Source: DATHWB01 sp040905965 (GTDB lineage Bacteria; Actinomycetota; Acidimicrobiia; Spongiisociales; ZC4RG35). Taken from it: a DNA stretch of 32,768 nucleotides. Positions 1 to 5,767 of the stretch are shown piece by piece. The translations under genes were made by a program, and so were the position numbers. The notes below the pieces were generated by a model. The model saw only the letters and a program-made list of their open reading frames with translations. It was not told the origin of the DNA and ran no database searches. The DNA lies in contig JBBDQP010000055.1 of NCBI GenBank assembly GCA_040905965.1, positions 1-32,768 of the forward strand. The letters are read 5' to 3'. How positions within the stretch are numbered: the stretch's first letter is position 1; each line of letters opens with the position of its first letter.

Positions 1-62
1 AGCGCATCGTCGGCGCCCGCCCCAAGCACCAGATCGTCGCCGAACTCGCAGAGTTCCTTTAG
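1..62 (+). CDS. trxA: Thioredoxin, C-terminal fragment
   Basis: Only the last 19 codons are in the window, reading RIVGARPKHQIVAELAEFL and then TAG at 60-62. The pattern R-I-V-G-A-x-P-K followed by an amphipathic helix ending the protein is how thioredoxins finish: the last beta strand, the conserved glycine and the C-terminal helix. In Mycobacterium the thioredoxin gene trxC lies next to the parAB side of the origin block, which agrees with parB starting the next unit here. The gene runs toward parB, so the two are convergent. The active-site WCGPC is outside the window, so the call rests on a short tail plus synteny. The stop codon lies inside a 33-bp perfect palindrome. Confidence 0.7.
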   Translation, partial: RIVGARPKHQIVAELAEFL

Positions 63-85
63 AACCCCAGGGGTTCTAAAGGAAC
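53..85. terminator. 33-bp perfect palindrome spanning the trxA stop, likely terminator
   Basis: Positions 53-68 are the exact reverse complement of 70-85, with one central base at 69. As RNA this gives a stem of about 15 bp with a CAG loop. The TAG stop of the thioredoxin gene (60-62) lies within the left arm. The right arm does not end in a T-run, so this is not a textbook intrinsic terminator, but a stem this strong at a gene end probably stops transcription or protects the 3' end. It runs directly into the first copy of the repeat family at 87. Confidence 0.6.
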
Positions 86-86
86 G

Positions 87-142
87 ATCGCCTTCCCCTC
101 TGGGGAAGGTGGCCGAGCCGCCAGGCGAGGACGGAAGGGGCA
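87..142. repeat. Palindromic intergenic repeat, copy 1
   Basis: The unit begins ATCGCCTTCCCC, then a 3-base loop and GGGGAAGG, a perfect 8-bp hairpin. A GC-rich core follows and the unit ends GACGGAAGGGGCA. Copy 1 and copy 3 (318-373) are identical except for the 3-base loop (TCT versus GTC) and have the same length. The first arm (CCTTCC) can pair with either GGGGAAGG or the distal GGAAGG, so two alternative folds exist. No reading frame in it looks coding. Confidence 0.8.
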
Positions 143-158
143 GGAAGCCAAGCGACCG

Positions 159-215
159 ATCGCCTTCCCCCCGGGGAAGGTGGCGTCACAACTGGTTGTG
201 ACGCCGGAAGGGGCA
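159..215. repeat. Palindromic intergenic repeat, copy 2 with variant core
   Basis: It has the same outer arms as copies 1 and 3: ATCGCCTTCCCC at the left, GGGGAAGGTGGC, and CCGGAAGGGGCA at the right. The inner core differs. It is a perfect hairpin, GCGTCACAAC, then TG, then GTTGTGACGC (183-204). Conservation of the outer arms with replacement of the core by another self-complementary sequence implies that structure, not sequence, is kept. Confidence 0.75.
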
Positions 216-291
216 GAAAACCCCGCGTCAGACACTCGCTCGCTGCGCTCGCTCGGCCCCCCTCGCCCGGCCCAAAGCGGCCGTGCGGTCC

Positions 292-309
292 CCCCAGGAA
301 GGGGGACCG
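292..309. repeat. Short inverted repeat between repeat copies
   Basis: CGGTCCCCC and GGGGGACCG surround CAGGAA, a 9-bp stem with a 6-base loop just before repeat copy 3. The stretch before it (about 228-255) contains ACTCGCTCGCTGCGCTCGCTCG, itself nearly self-complementary. This fills the spacer between copies 2 and 3. Edges are approximate. Confidence 0.5.
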
Positions 310-317
310 ATCTGAAA

Positions 318-373
318 ATCGCCTTCCCCGTCGGGGAAGGTGGCCGAGCCGCCAGGCGAGGACGGAAGGGGCA
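318..373. repeat. Palindromic intergenic repeat, copy 3
   Basis: Identical to copy 1 (87-142) outside the 3-base hairpin loop, in the same orientation, and 231 bp downstream of it. The 405-bp gap between the thioredoxin gene and parB consists almost entirely of these palindromic units. I see no gene in it. Confidence 0.8.
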
Positions 374-404
374 AACAAGCCCGACACCCGACACGGTCCT
401 GCGA

Positions 405-420
405 AACTACACCGGTGTGA
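405..420. promoter_or_regulatory. Near-palindrome AACTACACCGGTGTGA, possible operator
   Basis: The core ACACCGGTGT is a perfect 10-bp palindrome. The reverse complement, TCACACCGGTGTAGTT, recurs as TCACACTCGTGTAGTT at 28362-28377, with 14 of 16 bases equal. In both places a TTCTCC/GGGGAGA-type hairpin lies close by. It could be a transcription-factor site or part of a dispersed element. No regulator is identified. Confidence 0.35.
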
Positions 421-432
421 CTACTCCCAGAA

Positions 433-452
433 TTCTCCACACATGGGGAGAA
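433..452 (-). terminator. Possible weak terminator hairpin after parB
   Basis: TTCTCC (433-438) pairs with GGAGAA (447-452) over an 8-base loop, 15 bases beyond the parB stop. There is no U-run, so termination is uncertain. Confidence 0.3.
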
Positions 453-467
453 ACCTCGACTTGAGCC

Positions 468-1319
468 TCAGGTGAAGAACCGGCGGTAGAGGCTTTCCAG
501 CTCATCGAGACTGGCGAACGAGATCTGGAGTTTTCCCTTCTTCGACCGGTAGTCGATGGCGACCTTGGTTCCGAGCTGTTCGGTGAGCCGCTGCTCGAGT
601 TCGATGATCTCCACCGGACGCACCTCTCGTACCTTTGGCGCACGGTCGCCGTCCGTCGACTGACGTGACCGAACAGCCTCCTCGACCTGACGGACGCTCC
701 AGCCCTCGTCTGCCGCCCGTCGCCCGATGTGTTCGGCGTAGGCAAGGTCCTCGGTTCCGAGCAGGGCCCTGGCGTGACCTGCGCTGAGTGCCCCGGACTC
801 GACGAGCACCTGGAGTCCGGCCGGCAAGCCGAGCAGCCGCAGGGAGTTGCTGATTGCCGAACGAGACTTGCCGACTCGTTCGGCGATGGCGGCATGGGTC
901 ATCTCGAAGTCATCCAGCATCTGCCGGTAGGCAGCCGCCTCCTCGAGAGGCGTAAGGTCTTCTCGCTGGACGTTCTCGACCAGCGCCTCGACCAGCGAAC
1001 TGGCCTGGTCATCGCCGGTGCGGACGATCGACGGAATCTCGCTGAGACCGGCGCGTTTTGCCGCCCGCAGTCGCCGCTCCCCTGCCACCAGCACGTATCC
1101 GCTGTCCGTCTCGCGCACGACGATCGGCTGAAGGAGACCGATTTCGGCGATCGACTCCGCCAGGGACGCCAGGCTCTCGTCGTCGAAGGTCGAACGGGGC
1201 TGTTGCGGGTTGGGCGCGACCTCATCTACTGGAAGATATTGGAAGGCCGTCCGCTTGTCTGCTTCGGTCGGGATGAGTGCCTCCAGTCCCCGGCCCAACC
1301 CTCCACGTCGAGAACTCAT
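468..1319 (-). CDS. parB: Chromosome partition protein ParB
   Basis: The 283-residue protein is a parS-binding CTPase clamp that loads at parS near the origin, spreads, and is moved by ParA. The N-terminus has a basic GRGLEALI motif typical of ParB. The ParB/Srx domain covers about 25-115. The CTP-binding motif GERRLRA is at 80-86 and the ENVQRE motif at 115-120. A helix-turn-helix is at about 141-163, and a C-terminal dimerisation segment ends in a leucine/arginine-rich helix. The length is normal. The ATG at 1319 is placed 2 bases after the parA stop, so parA and parB are coupled. Two parS sites lie 1.4 kb away. Confidence 0.96.
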   Translation of the reverse strand: MSSRRGGLGRGLEALIPTEADKRTAFQYLPVDEVAPNPQQPRSTFDDESLASLAESIAEIGLLQPIVVRETDSGYVLVAGERRLRAAKRAGLSEIPSIVRTGDDQASSLVEALVENVQREDLTPLEEAAAYRQMLDDFEMTHAAIAERVGKSRSAISNSLRLLGLPAGLQVLVESGALSAGHARALLGTEDLAYAEHIGRRAADEGWSVRQVEEAVRSRQSTDGDRAPKVREVRPVEIIELEQRLTEQLGTKVAIDYRSKKGKLQISFASLDELESLYRRFFT

Positions 1320-1321
1320 CG

Positions 1322-2098
1322 CTACTCCTCGCGTCCATGTCGTCTGCGGAACTCGCGCGACAACTCCCGATAGGCGATTCCCCCCCTGCTCATGCCGTCA
1401 AAGGTTTCGATCGGCTCACCGAACGACGGGGCCTCGCTCAGTCTGACCGAGCGAGGGATGACAGTGCGGTACGCCCGCTCACCGAAGTGGGCTCGGACTT
1501 GATCCACCACGTCTTTGGCGAGCTTGGTCCGACCGTCGTACATCGTGAGCACGACGCCCCCGATCTCCAGACCGGGATTGAGGTTCGAGGACACGAGATC
1601 GACGTTGCGCAGCAGTTGGGTGAGTCCCTCCAATGCGTAGTACTCGCACTGGATGGGGATTAGGACTTCGTTCGCGGCCGCCAATCCGTTCACCGTCAAC
1701 AGGCCCAAAGACGGAGGGCAATCGATGAAGATGAAGTCGAAATCCTCGAGGATCGGCGTGAGAGCGTTTCGCAGTTTGAGTTCCCGGCTGAACGACGACA
1801 CCAACTCGATCTCTGCCCCTGCCAGTTCGATCGTTGCAGGGACGACGATGAAGTTCCGCACGCTCGTCGGTTCGAGCGCGTCCTCGATCGGCGTGTCCTT
1901 GAGCAGCACGTCATAGGTGGAATGGGCGATGCGAGAACGGTCGATCCCTACTCCGCTCGAGGCATTTCCCTGCGGGTCGAGGTCGACGAGCAGCACCCGC
2001 TCGTCTTGCAACGCAAGTCCTGCGGAGAGGTTGATGGCGGTGGTGGATTTTCCCACGCCACCCTTTTGGTTCGCCAAGGCGATGATGGTTGCGGTCAC
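1322..2098 (-). CDS. parA: Chromosome partition ATPase ParA/Soj
   Basis: The 258-residue protein is a dimerising ATPase that binds the nucleoid and moves ParB-parS complexes. The deviant Walker A motif KGGVGKST is at 12-19, with the signature lysine at 12. Walker A' VDLDPQGN is at about 38-45 and Walker B FIDCPPS at about 124-130. It starts almost directly with the Walker A strand, the short chromosomal Soj form, without the N-terminal operator-binding domain of plasmid ParA. The ATG at 2098 overlaps the rsmG stop by four bases (ATGA), indicating translational coupling in the rsmG-parA-parB unit. Confidence 0.96.
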   Translation of the reverse strand: MTATIIALANQKGGVGKSTTAINLSAGLALQDERVLLVDLDPQGNASSGVGIDRSRIAHSTYDVLLKDTPIEDALEPTSVRNFIVVPATIELAGAEIELVSSFSRELKLRNALTPILEDFDFIFIDCPPSLGLLTVNGLAAANEVLIPIQCEYYALEGLTQLLRNVDLVSSNLNPGLEIGGVVLTMYDGRTKLAKDVVDQVRAHFGERAYRTVIPRSVRLSEAPSFGEPIETFDGMSRGGIAYRELSREFRRRHGREE

Positions 2099-2691
2099 GT
2101 CTGCGCCATCCTAAGGATCCAGACCGGCCGATCAAGGATTTCCGACGGAATTTCGACGGTTTCGAACCCGGGAACCACCGGACGCTCGATTCGAGACCCG
2201 GCAACCAGCAATTCGTGAGGTGCTCCGACCTCTCCTATCAGGCCCAGAAGTGCGGCCGGCGGGAGCGAGGCACGAGAGACCACCGTCGCCTTCGACCAGT
2301 CCACCGTCTCGATGTCGGCATGGATGACGCCCACATTGCCCAGCGACAGCACCCGTATCGCCCTTCGAAGCAACTCGACACGCCGACCGGAGCGGTCTAC
2401 CAGGAGAAACTCCCTGTGAGGCGTGACGATCGCCAGCGGAATACCCGGGAGACCCACGCCGCTGCCGACGTCGATCACCGGAGCGGACGACGACTGGTCC
2501 CACACGCCGGCAAAGAGCAGCGAGTCCGCCACGTGCCGCTCCTCGAGTCGATCACGCTCCCCCGGCCCGATTCCGCCGGCTCGGGTCGCCTCTGCTGCCA
2601 GCCAGGCCTGATAGTCGCCCAACTGCTCGACCAGTGTGGGAGTCGCCGCTATTCCGATCCAGTTCAGAGTCCGCGTCAGGAGTTCGGTCAT
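2095..2691 (-). CDS. rsmG: 16S rRNA (guanine-527-N7)-methyltransferase RsmG
   Basis: The 198-residue enzyme uses S-adenosylmethionine to make m7G527 in 16S rRNA; loss gives low-level streptomycin resistance in several bacteria. The SAM-binding loop VIDVGSGVGLPGIPLA is at about 72-87, and the family motif LEERHVADSL at 49-58. Length is slightly below the usual 205-240. The ATG at 2691 overlaps the first parS site (2691-2706), so the ParB clamp loading site covers the start codon. The gene heads the rsmG-parA-parB unit. Confidence 0.94.
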   Translation of the reverse strand: MTELLTRTLNWIGIAATPTLVEQLGDYQAWLAAEATRAGGIGPGERDRLEERHVADSLLFAGVWDQSSSAPVIDVGSGVGLPGIPLAIVTPHREFLLVDRSGRRVELLRRAIRVLSLGNVGVIHADIETVDWSKATVVSRASLPPAALLGLIGEVGAPHELLVAGSRIERPVVPGFETVEIPSEILDRPVWILRMAQT

Positions 2692-2706
2692 GTTTCACGT
2701 GGAACC
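2691..2706. promoter_or_regulatory. parS: parS site 1 (imperfect)
   Basis: TGTTTCACGTGGAACC matches the 16-bp parS consensus TGTTTCACGTGAAACA at 14 of 16 positions. It lies on the rsmG start codon, 27 bases from a second copy. Presence near parAB and the origin is the normal position. Confidence 0.85.
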
Positions 2707-2717
2707 TAGCCCTCTAG

Positions 2718-2733
2718 GGTTTCACGTGAAACA
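2718..2733. promoter_or_regulatory. parS: parS site 2
   Basis: GGTTTCACGTGAAACA matches the parS consensus at 15 of 16 positions (first base G instead of T). It lies in the jag-rsmG spacer, beside the jag terminator hairpin. Confidence 0.92.
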
Positions 2734-2766
2734 GAAGAGCCCCAGGTCTGCGACCCGGGGCTCTTC
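2734..2766 (-). terminator. Strong hairpin after jag
   Basis: GAAGAGCCCC (2734-2743) pairs perfectly with GGGGCTCTTC (2757-2766). The loop can also pair GGTC with GACC, giving a stem of nearly 14 bp with one mismatch. On the minus strand it lies 20 bases after the jag stop and is followed by CTGTTTC, a short T-rich stretch. It probably ends the rpmH-rnpA-yidD-yidC-jag transcript before rsmG. Confidence 0.65.
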
Positions 2767-2785
2767 GATCCATCTACGGATGGGC

Positions 2786-3646
2786 TCACTCCTCCTCGGA
2801 GGTGCTCCCACTGGCGGCGATGACGACGAAACGTTGCGGTGCCTCCCCTTCGGAGTAGCTACGCACACCGGAACGGTTGGCAACGGCGTCGTGAATTGTC
2901 TTGCGATCCCCGGCGGACATCGGTTCCAGCATCACTTCACCGCCCTCGGCCAGTACCTGGTCGATCAGTTGATCTGCATAGATCGCCAACGCCTGCCGAC
3001 GCCGCTCGGCGTATCCGGCGATATCCAGCCGAACTCGAGCCGACGCCTGGGTCTGCCGCTGCAGCACCGTCTTCGTGAGCTCATGGATTGCTTCGATCGT
3101 CGCACCGCGCGGACCAACCATGGCCTCGGTTTGCGGACCAGATACGTCTGCGACGATCACATCATCTTCGATCGACACAGAAACCGCTCCCTCGAGGCCG
3201 AATGCATCGACCAAGCCCTTCAGGAACGACTCCACGACCGGGGCCTGTTCTTCAATCGACACCTCGGATGCCTCCTTCTTTGGCTTCTCCTCGCTGTTCT
3301 TGCGGTCATTGTCGCGCCCCGTCTTCGGGCGAGAATCACGGTCCCGGCCCCGATTCTGGCGCTCCGGGCGCGACTCGCGCGGCTTGGGTGACTCCCCGCC
3401 CCGACCCGAACCGCTCTCACCTGACCGCTGGTCATCTCCGCCCTTGCGACGGCGGCGGCGACGCTTCTGGGAGGATGGTCGCGCTTTGACCCGCACGACC
3501 GCGTCTTTGCCGCCCATGCCCAGAAATCCCTTTTCCGGCTCCTGAATCACCTCGATATCGGCACGGTCGCGGTCGATGCCCAACTCCTCGAGGGCGGCTT
3601 CGACGGCGACATCCACCGTCTTGCCCTTGACTTCTACGTATTCCAC
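2786..3646 (-). CDS. jag: RNA-binding protein Jag/KhpB-like (Jag-N, KH, R3H)
   Basis: The 286-residue protein belongs to the cytoplasmic RNA-binding family encoded next to yidC, linked in other bacteria to cell-wall growth and envelope insertion. The Jag-N domain is at about 1-52 and includes KGFLGMGGKDA. A long, very basic and polar linker spans 55-128 and includes a run of six arginines. The KH domain is at about 135-205. The R3H domain is at about 215-277, with R248 and H252 as the RxxxH pair and the family ending SEGEAPQRFVVI. The KH loop GxxG reads GPRG (178-181), where a lysine is more usual at the second position. The start lies 3 bases after the yidC stop. Confidence 0.93.
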   Translation of the reverse strand: MEYVEVKGKTVDVAVEAALEELGIDRDRADIEVIQEPEKGFLGMGGKDAVVRVKARPSSQKRRRRRRKGGDDQRSGESGSGRGGESPKPRESRPERQNRGRDRDSRPKTGRDNDRKNSEEKPKKEASEVSIEEQAPVVESFLKGLVDAFGLEGAVSVSIEDDVIVADVSGPQTEAMVGPRGATIEAIHELTKTVLQRQTQASARVRLDIAGYAERRRQALAIYADQLIDQVLAEGGEVMLEPMSAGDRKTIHDAVANRSGVRSYSEGEAPQRFVVIAASGSTSEEE

Positions 3647-3649
3647 CGG

Positions 3650-4555
3650 TCATTTCCTCCTTCGGCGCCGATTCTTCGCCGCCCGCGGATGGGGCTGCTT
3701 TGGCACCGCCTGGTCGTTGTCGCCATCCGAACCGGAGCCGTCGGGGGCCCCGTCCTTCGTGGCGCTACCGCCGCTCGATCCCGGCTGCGGCGGCCGACCA
3801 TCGATGGCGAAGATTGCAAACTGCTGCCCGAGACGAAAGACGTTCGATGTCGTCCAGTAGACCACCAGGCCAGCCGGGAAGTTCCAAGAGATGAATCCGA
3901 TGAAGAGCGGCATGACTCGGGTAATGACCTGCTGGGTCTGTTGTTGCTGACGCTGCTGGGGTGTCAAGTCCGCCCGCGGCGTATTTCCCCGTTGGGCGTG
4001 CCATTGCTGGAAGTACTGCGAGGCGACCATGAGCATCAGCATCAGTACATAGGGGAGTGCGGTCGGGATGCCGGCCAAAATTCCGTTGGACATGTTCGAT
4101 CCAAGATCCATTCCCAAAAACGAGATGTCGTGGACCTGGAGTGCGTCGTACAGCGTCGAGGTCTCGGGAATCGGCGGTACGACATCCTGGCCGTTAGAGA
4201 AGTCCGAGATGTTTTGCAGCACACGGAAGAGGGCAAACCAGATGGGCGCTTGGACGAGGAGCGGGACGATGCATCCGCCCGGAGTCGCACCCGCCTCCTT
4301 CTGGACCCTCATCAGCTCCTGCTGCATCTTTTGGGAGTCTTCTTTGTGCTCCTTCTGGAGCCGCTTGATCTCTGGTTGGATCTCCTGGAATGCCCGGGTC
4401 GCCCGGGTCTGTCGCAGGGTGAGGGGAAAGAGCACGATATTGATGGCGATCGTCAGCATCACGATGGCAAGACCGAACGACCCCCCGTTGACCCCGAAAA
4501 AGAACGCCAGGGTCTCACCCAACAAACGTTGAAGACCGTCGAACAACGCCCCCAT
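3650..4555 (-). CDS. yidC: Membrane protein insertase YidC
   Basis: The 301-residue Oxa1-family insertase works with or without SecYEG. A hydrophobic N-terminal segment covers about 24-46 (FGLAIVMLTIAINIVLFPLTLRQT). It is followed by the cytoplasmic hairpin (EIQPEIKRLQKEHKED) and the hallmark PGGCIVPLLVQAPIWFALFRVL at about 92-113. Further membrane segments lie around 170-190 and 220-245. It lacks the large periplasmic domain of proteobacterial YidC, as is normal in Gram-positives. It ends in a strongly basic tail (KNRRRRRK), which in this family can contact the ribosome. Tightly packed between yidD and jag. Confidence 0.96.
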   Translation of the reverse strand: MGALFDGLQRLLGETLAFFFGVNGGSFGLAIVMLTIAINIVLFPLTLRQTRATRAFQEIQPEIKRLQKEHKEDSQKMQQELMRVQKEAGATPGGCIVPLLVQAPIWFALFRVLQNISDFSNGQDVVPPIPETSTLYDALQVHDISFLGMDLGSNMSNGILAGIPTALPYVLMLMLMVASQYFQQWHAQRGNTPRADLTPQQRQQQQTQQVITRVMPLFIGFISWNFPAGLVVYWTTSNVFRLGQQFAIFAIDGRPPQPGSSGGSATKDGAPDGSGSDGDNDQAVPKQPHPRAAKNRRRRRK

Positions 4556-4558
4556 CTG

Positions 4559-4792
4559 TCAAATCCTCTCAGGTACTGGGTCGTAGCCGCCGTCGACCAA
4601 AGGCTGACAGCGACCGAGTCTGCGTAATGCCATCCCGCTCCCACGCAGAAGACCGTGGCGGTCGAGGGCCTCGAGCGCGTAGGCCGAGCAGGTGGGCGAG
4701 AAGCGGCAGTTGCGGCCCAACAAGGGGCTGACGAAGCGCTGGTAGGAACGGATCGCCCCCATCCCCACGCGGGTGAGAGGACGCCGGGTCAT
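4559..4792 (-). CDS. yidD: Membrane protein insertion efficiency factor YidD
   Basis: This 77-residue protein has the family core IRSYQRFVSPLLGRNCRFSP, TCSAYALEALDRHG and a C-terminal RCQPLVDGGYDPVP. The three conserved cysteines (in NCRF, TCSAY and RCQP) are all present. The ATG at 4792 is chosen because it overlaps the rnpA stop as ATGA, the usual coupling. An upstream in-frame ATG at 4819 lies inside rnpA and is less likely. YidD is a small amphipathic membrane-associated helper of YidC, encoded between rnpA and yidC here as in most bacteria. Confidence 0.93.
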   Translation of the reverse strand: MTRRPLTRVGMGAIRSYQRFVSPLLGRNCRFSPTCSAYALEALDRHGLLRGSGMALRRLGRCQPLVDGGYDPVPERI

Positions 4793-5136
4793 GGACGCTC
4801 CGTGGCGCGGCGCAGCCACTCCACCAGGCTGGAAAAGGGTGCCCGGGCGGTAGCAGGGGCGGGAATCACCACGTGATCCCAGCCGGGGGAAAGGTCAAGA
4901 TGTCGACAGGCATGGCGGATTCTGCGCTTGATTCGGTTCCTGGTGACCGCCGAACCCAGTCTGCGACCGACCGCAAGGCCGATTCGGGTTCCGGGCTCGT
5001 CGACAAAGAGACTGACGACGGTGATCCCTCCCACCGTTCGTCGATCCCCCCGCCGCAATACTTCACGGAAGCGTACAGGGGAGCGGAGGGACTCGAACGG
5101 CCGGTCAGGCGGCGAGTCGCTTGCGACCCTTGACAC
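4789..5136 (-). CDS. rnpA: Ribonuclease P protein component
   Basis: RnpA binds the RNase P RNA and helps it recognise the 5' leader of pre-tRNA. The core is clear: SPVRFREVLRRG, the strand IGLAVGRRLGSAVTRNRIKRRIR holding the conserved RNR basic helix, and a C-terminal WDHVVIPAPAT. The start is uncertain. A GTG at 5136 inside rpmH gives the usual length of 115 residues. An ATG at 5193, further inside rpmH, gives 134. The frame is open through nearly all of rpmH, back to a TGA that overlaps the rpmH ATG. There is no ATG, GTG or TTG between the rpmH stop and the RnpA core, so overlap with rpmH is almost unavoidable. Confidence 0.92.
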   Translation of the reverse strand: MSRVASDSPPDRPFESLRSPVRFREVLRRGDRRTVGGITVVSLFVDEPGTRIGLAVGRRLGSAVTRNRIKRRIRHACRHLDLSPGWDHVVIPAPATARAPFSSLVEWLRRATERP

Positions 5137-5239
5137 GGCGCGACTTGAGGACTGCGCGCCCGGCTCGGGTCTGCATACGGTGGCGAAATCCATGACGACG
5201 CTTACGACGTCGGACTTTGGGCTGATAGGTGCGCTTCAT
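5105..5239 (-). CDS. rpmH: 50S ribosomal protein L34
   Basis: The 44-residue product starts MKRTYQPKVRRRKRRHGF and ends VKGRKRLAA, the complete L34 pattern. It is extremely basic, as expected for a protein buried in 23S rRNA. It is the first gene of the rpmH-rnpA-yidD-yidC-jag unit and has a good promoter 30-70 bases upstream. The rnpA frame overlaps its 3' part. Confidence 0.98.
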   Translation of the reverse strand: MKRTYQPKVRRRKRRHGFRHRMQTRAGRAVLKSRRVKGRKRLAA

Positions 5240-5278
5240 TATGAGAACTCAAAGAGTCGAGGAGTGATGGACCGCAAT

Positions 5279-5308
5279 AGGCTACGGAGGAGCCCACTCA
5301 TATGTCAA
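5279..5308 (-). promoter_or_regulatory. Promoter of the rpmH operon
   Basis: On the minus strand a perfect -35 TTGACA (5308-5303) is followed after 18 bases by TAGCCT (5284-5279), which fits the actinobacterial TAnnnT -10. Transcription would start near 5272, leaving a leader of about 33 bases before the rpmH ATG at 5239. Confidence 0.7.
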
Positions 5309-5767
5309 AGTCGGGGCGGTACGCGAACAACATCGCTAGGACGCGAAAAATCCGCGGCGGATGATTCGGCGTCGAAATGCACCGAGAGCGCGAAAGCCGA
5401 CTCTCGCACTCTCAACTAGTACAAGGGATTTTTCGGTGTTCACCCCCCGTTCACCTACCTGCCAGAGACGATTTCCGCGCTCTTGAACCTGCGTCGACCC
5501 CGCGCGTATGCTCGCTCAGCGCAGGCTCAGCGGTGTGAACCGATCTGGGAGAACATCTCACTCCGGAATTGGTTGCGCGCGGCCTGGCGAGGATTGACTG
5601 ACAAACGAACGACGTTGACTCGGGCTGAAATGCCCCGTGTCGCCGGTTTTCCACAGTTGTGGACAACTCCGGGGACAACCGGGGCGTTGTCGTATTCGAT
5701 GGACCTCGGTCCTTCGAAGCTCTGCTCCTCGACGGAGCCGGTTCCGGGATGACAGGGGAGGGATTGC
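5309..5767. other. rpmH-dnaA spacer with DnaA-box-like sites
   Basis: This non-coding stretch lies between the divergent rpmH and dnaA genes. I find a DnaA box on the minus strand at 5658-5666 (TTGTCCACA, the actinobacterial consensus). Overlapping it is a plus-strand near match TTTTCCACA at 5647-5655; together they form TCCACA-GT-TGTGGA. Two near repeats GGACAACTCCGG and GGACAACCGG follow (5662-5681). These suit DnaA autoregulation of dnaA. A purine-rich GGGGAGGG at about 5755-5762 is the dnaA ribosome site. No convincing gene is seen. Confidence 0.6.

Noticed and set aside
87..373. CRISPR-like spaced repeats
   Set aside because: Only three units, unequal spacing (72 and 159 bases), self-complementary units with a variable core, and no cas genes nearby.
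5240..5767. Small gene in the rpmH-dnaA spacer
   Set aside because: Open frames there lack ribosome sites and codon structure; promoter and DnaA-box features explain the region.
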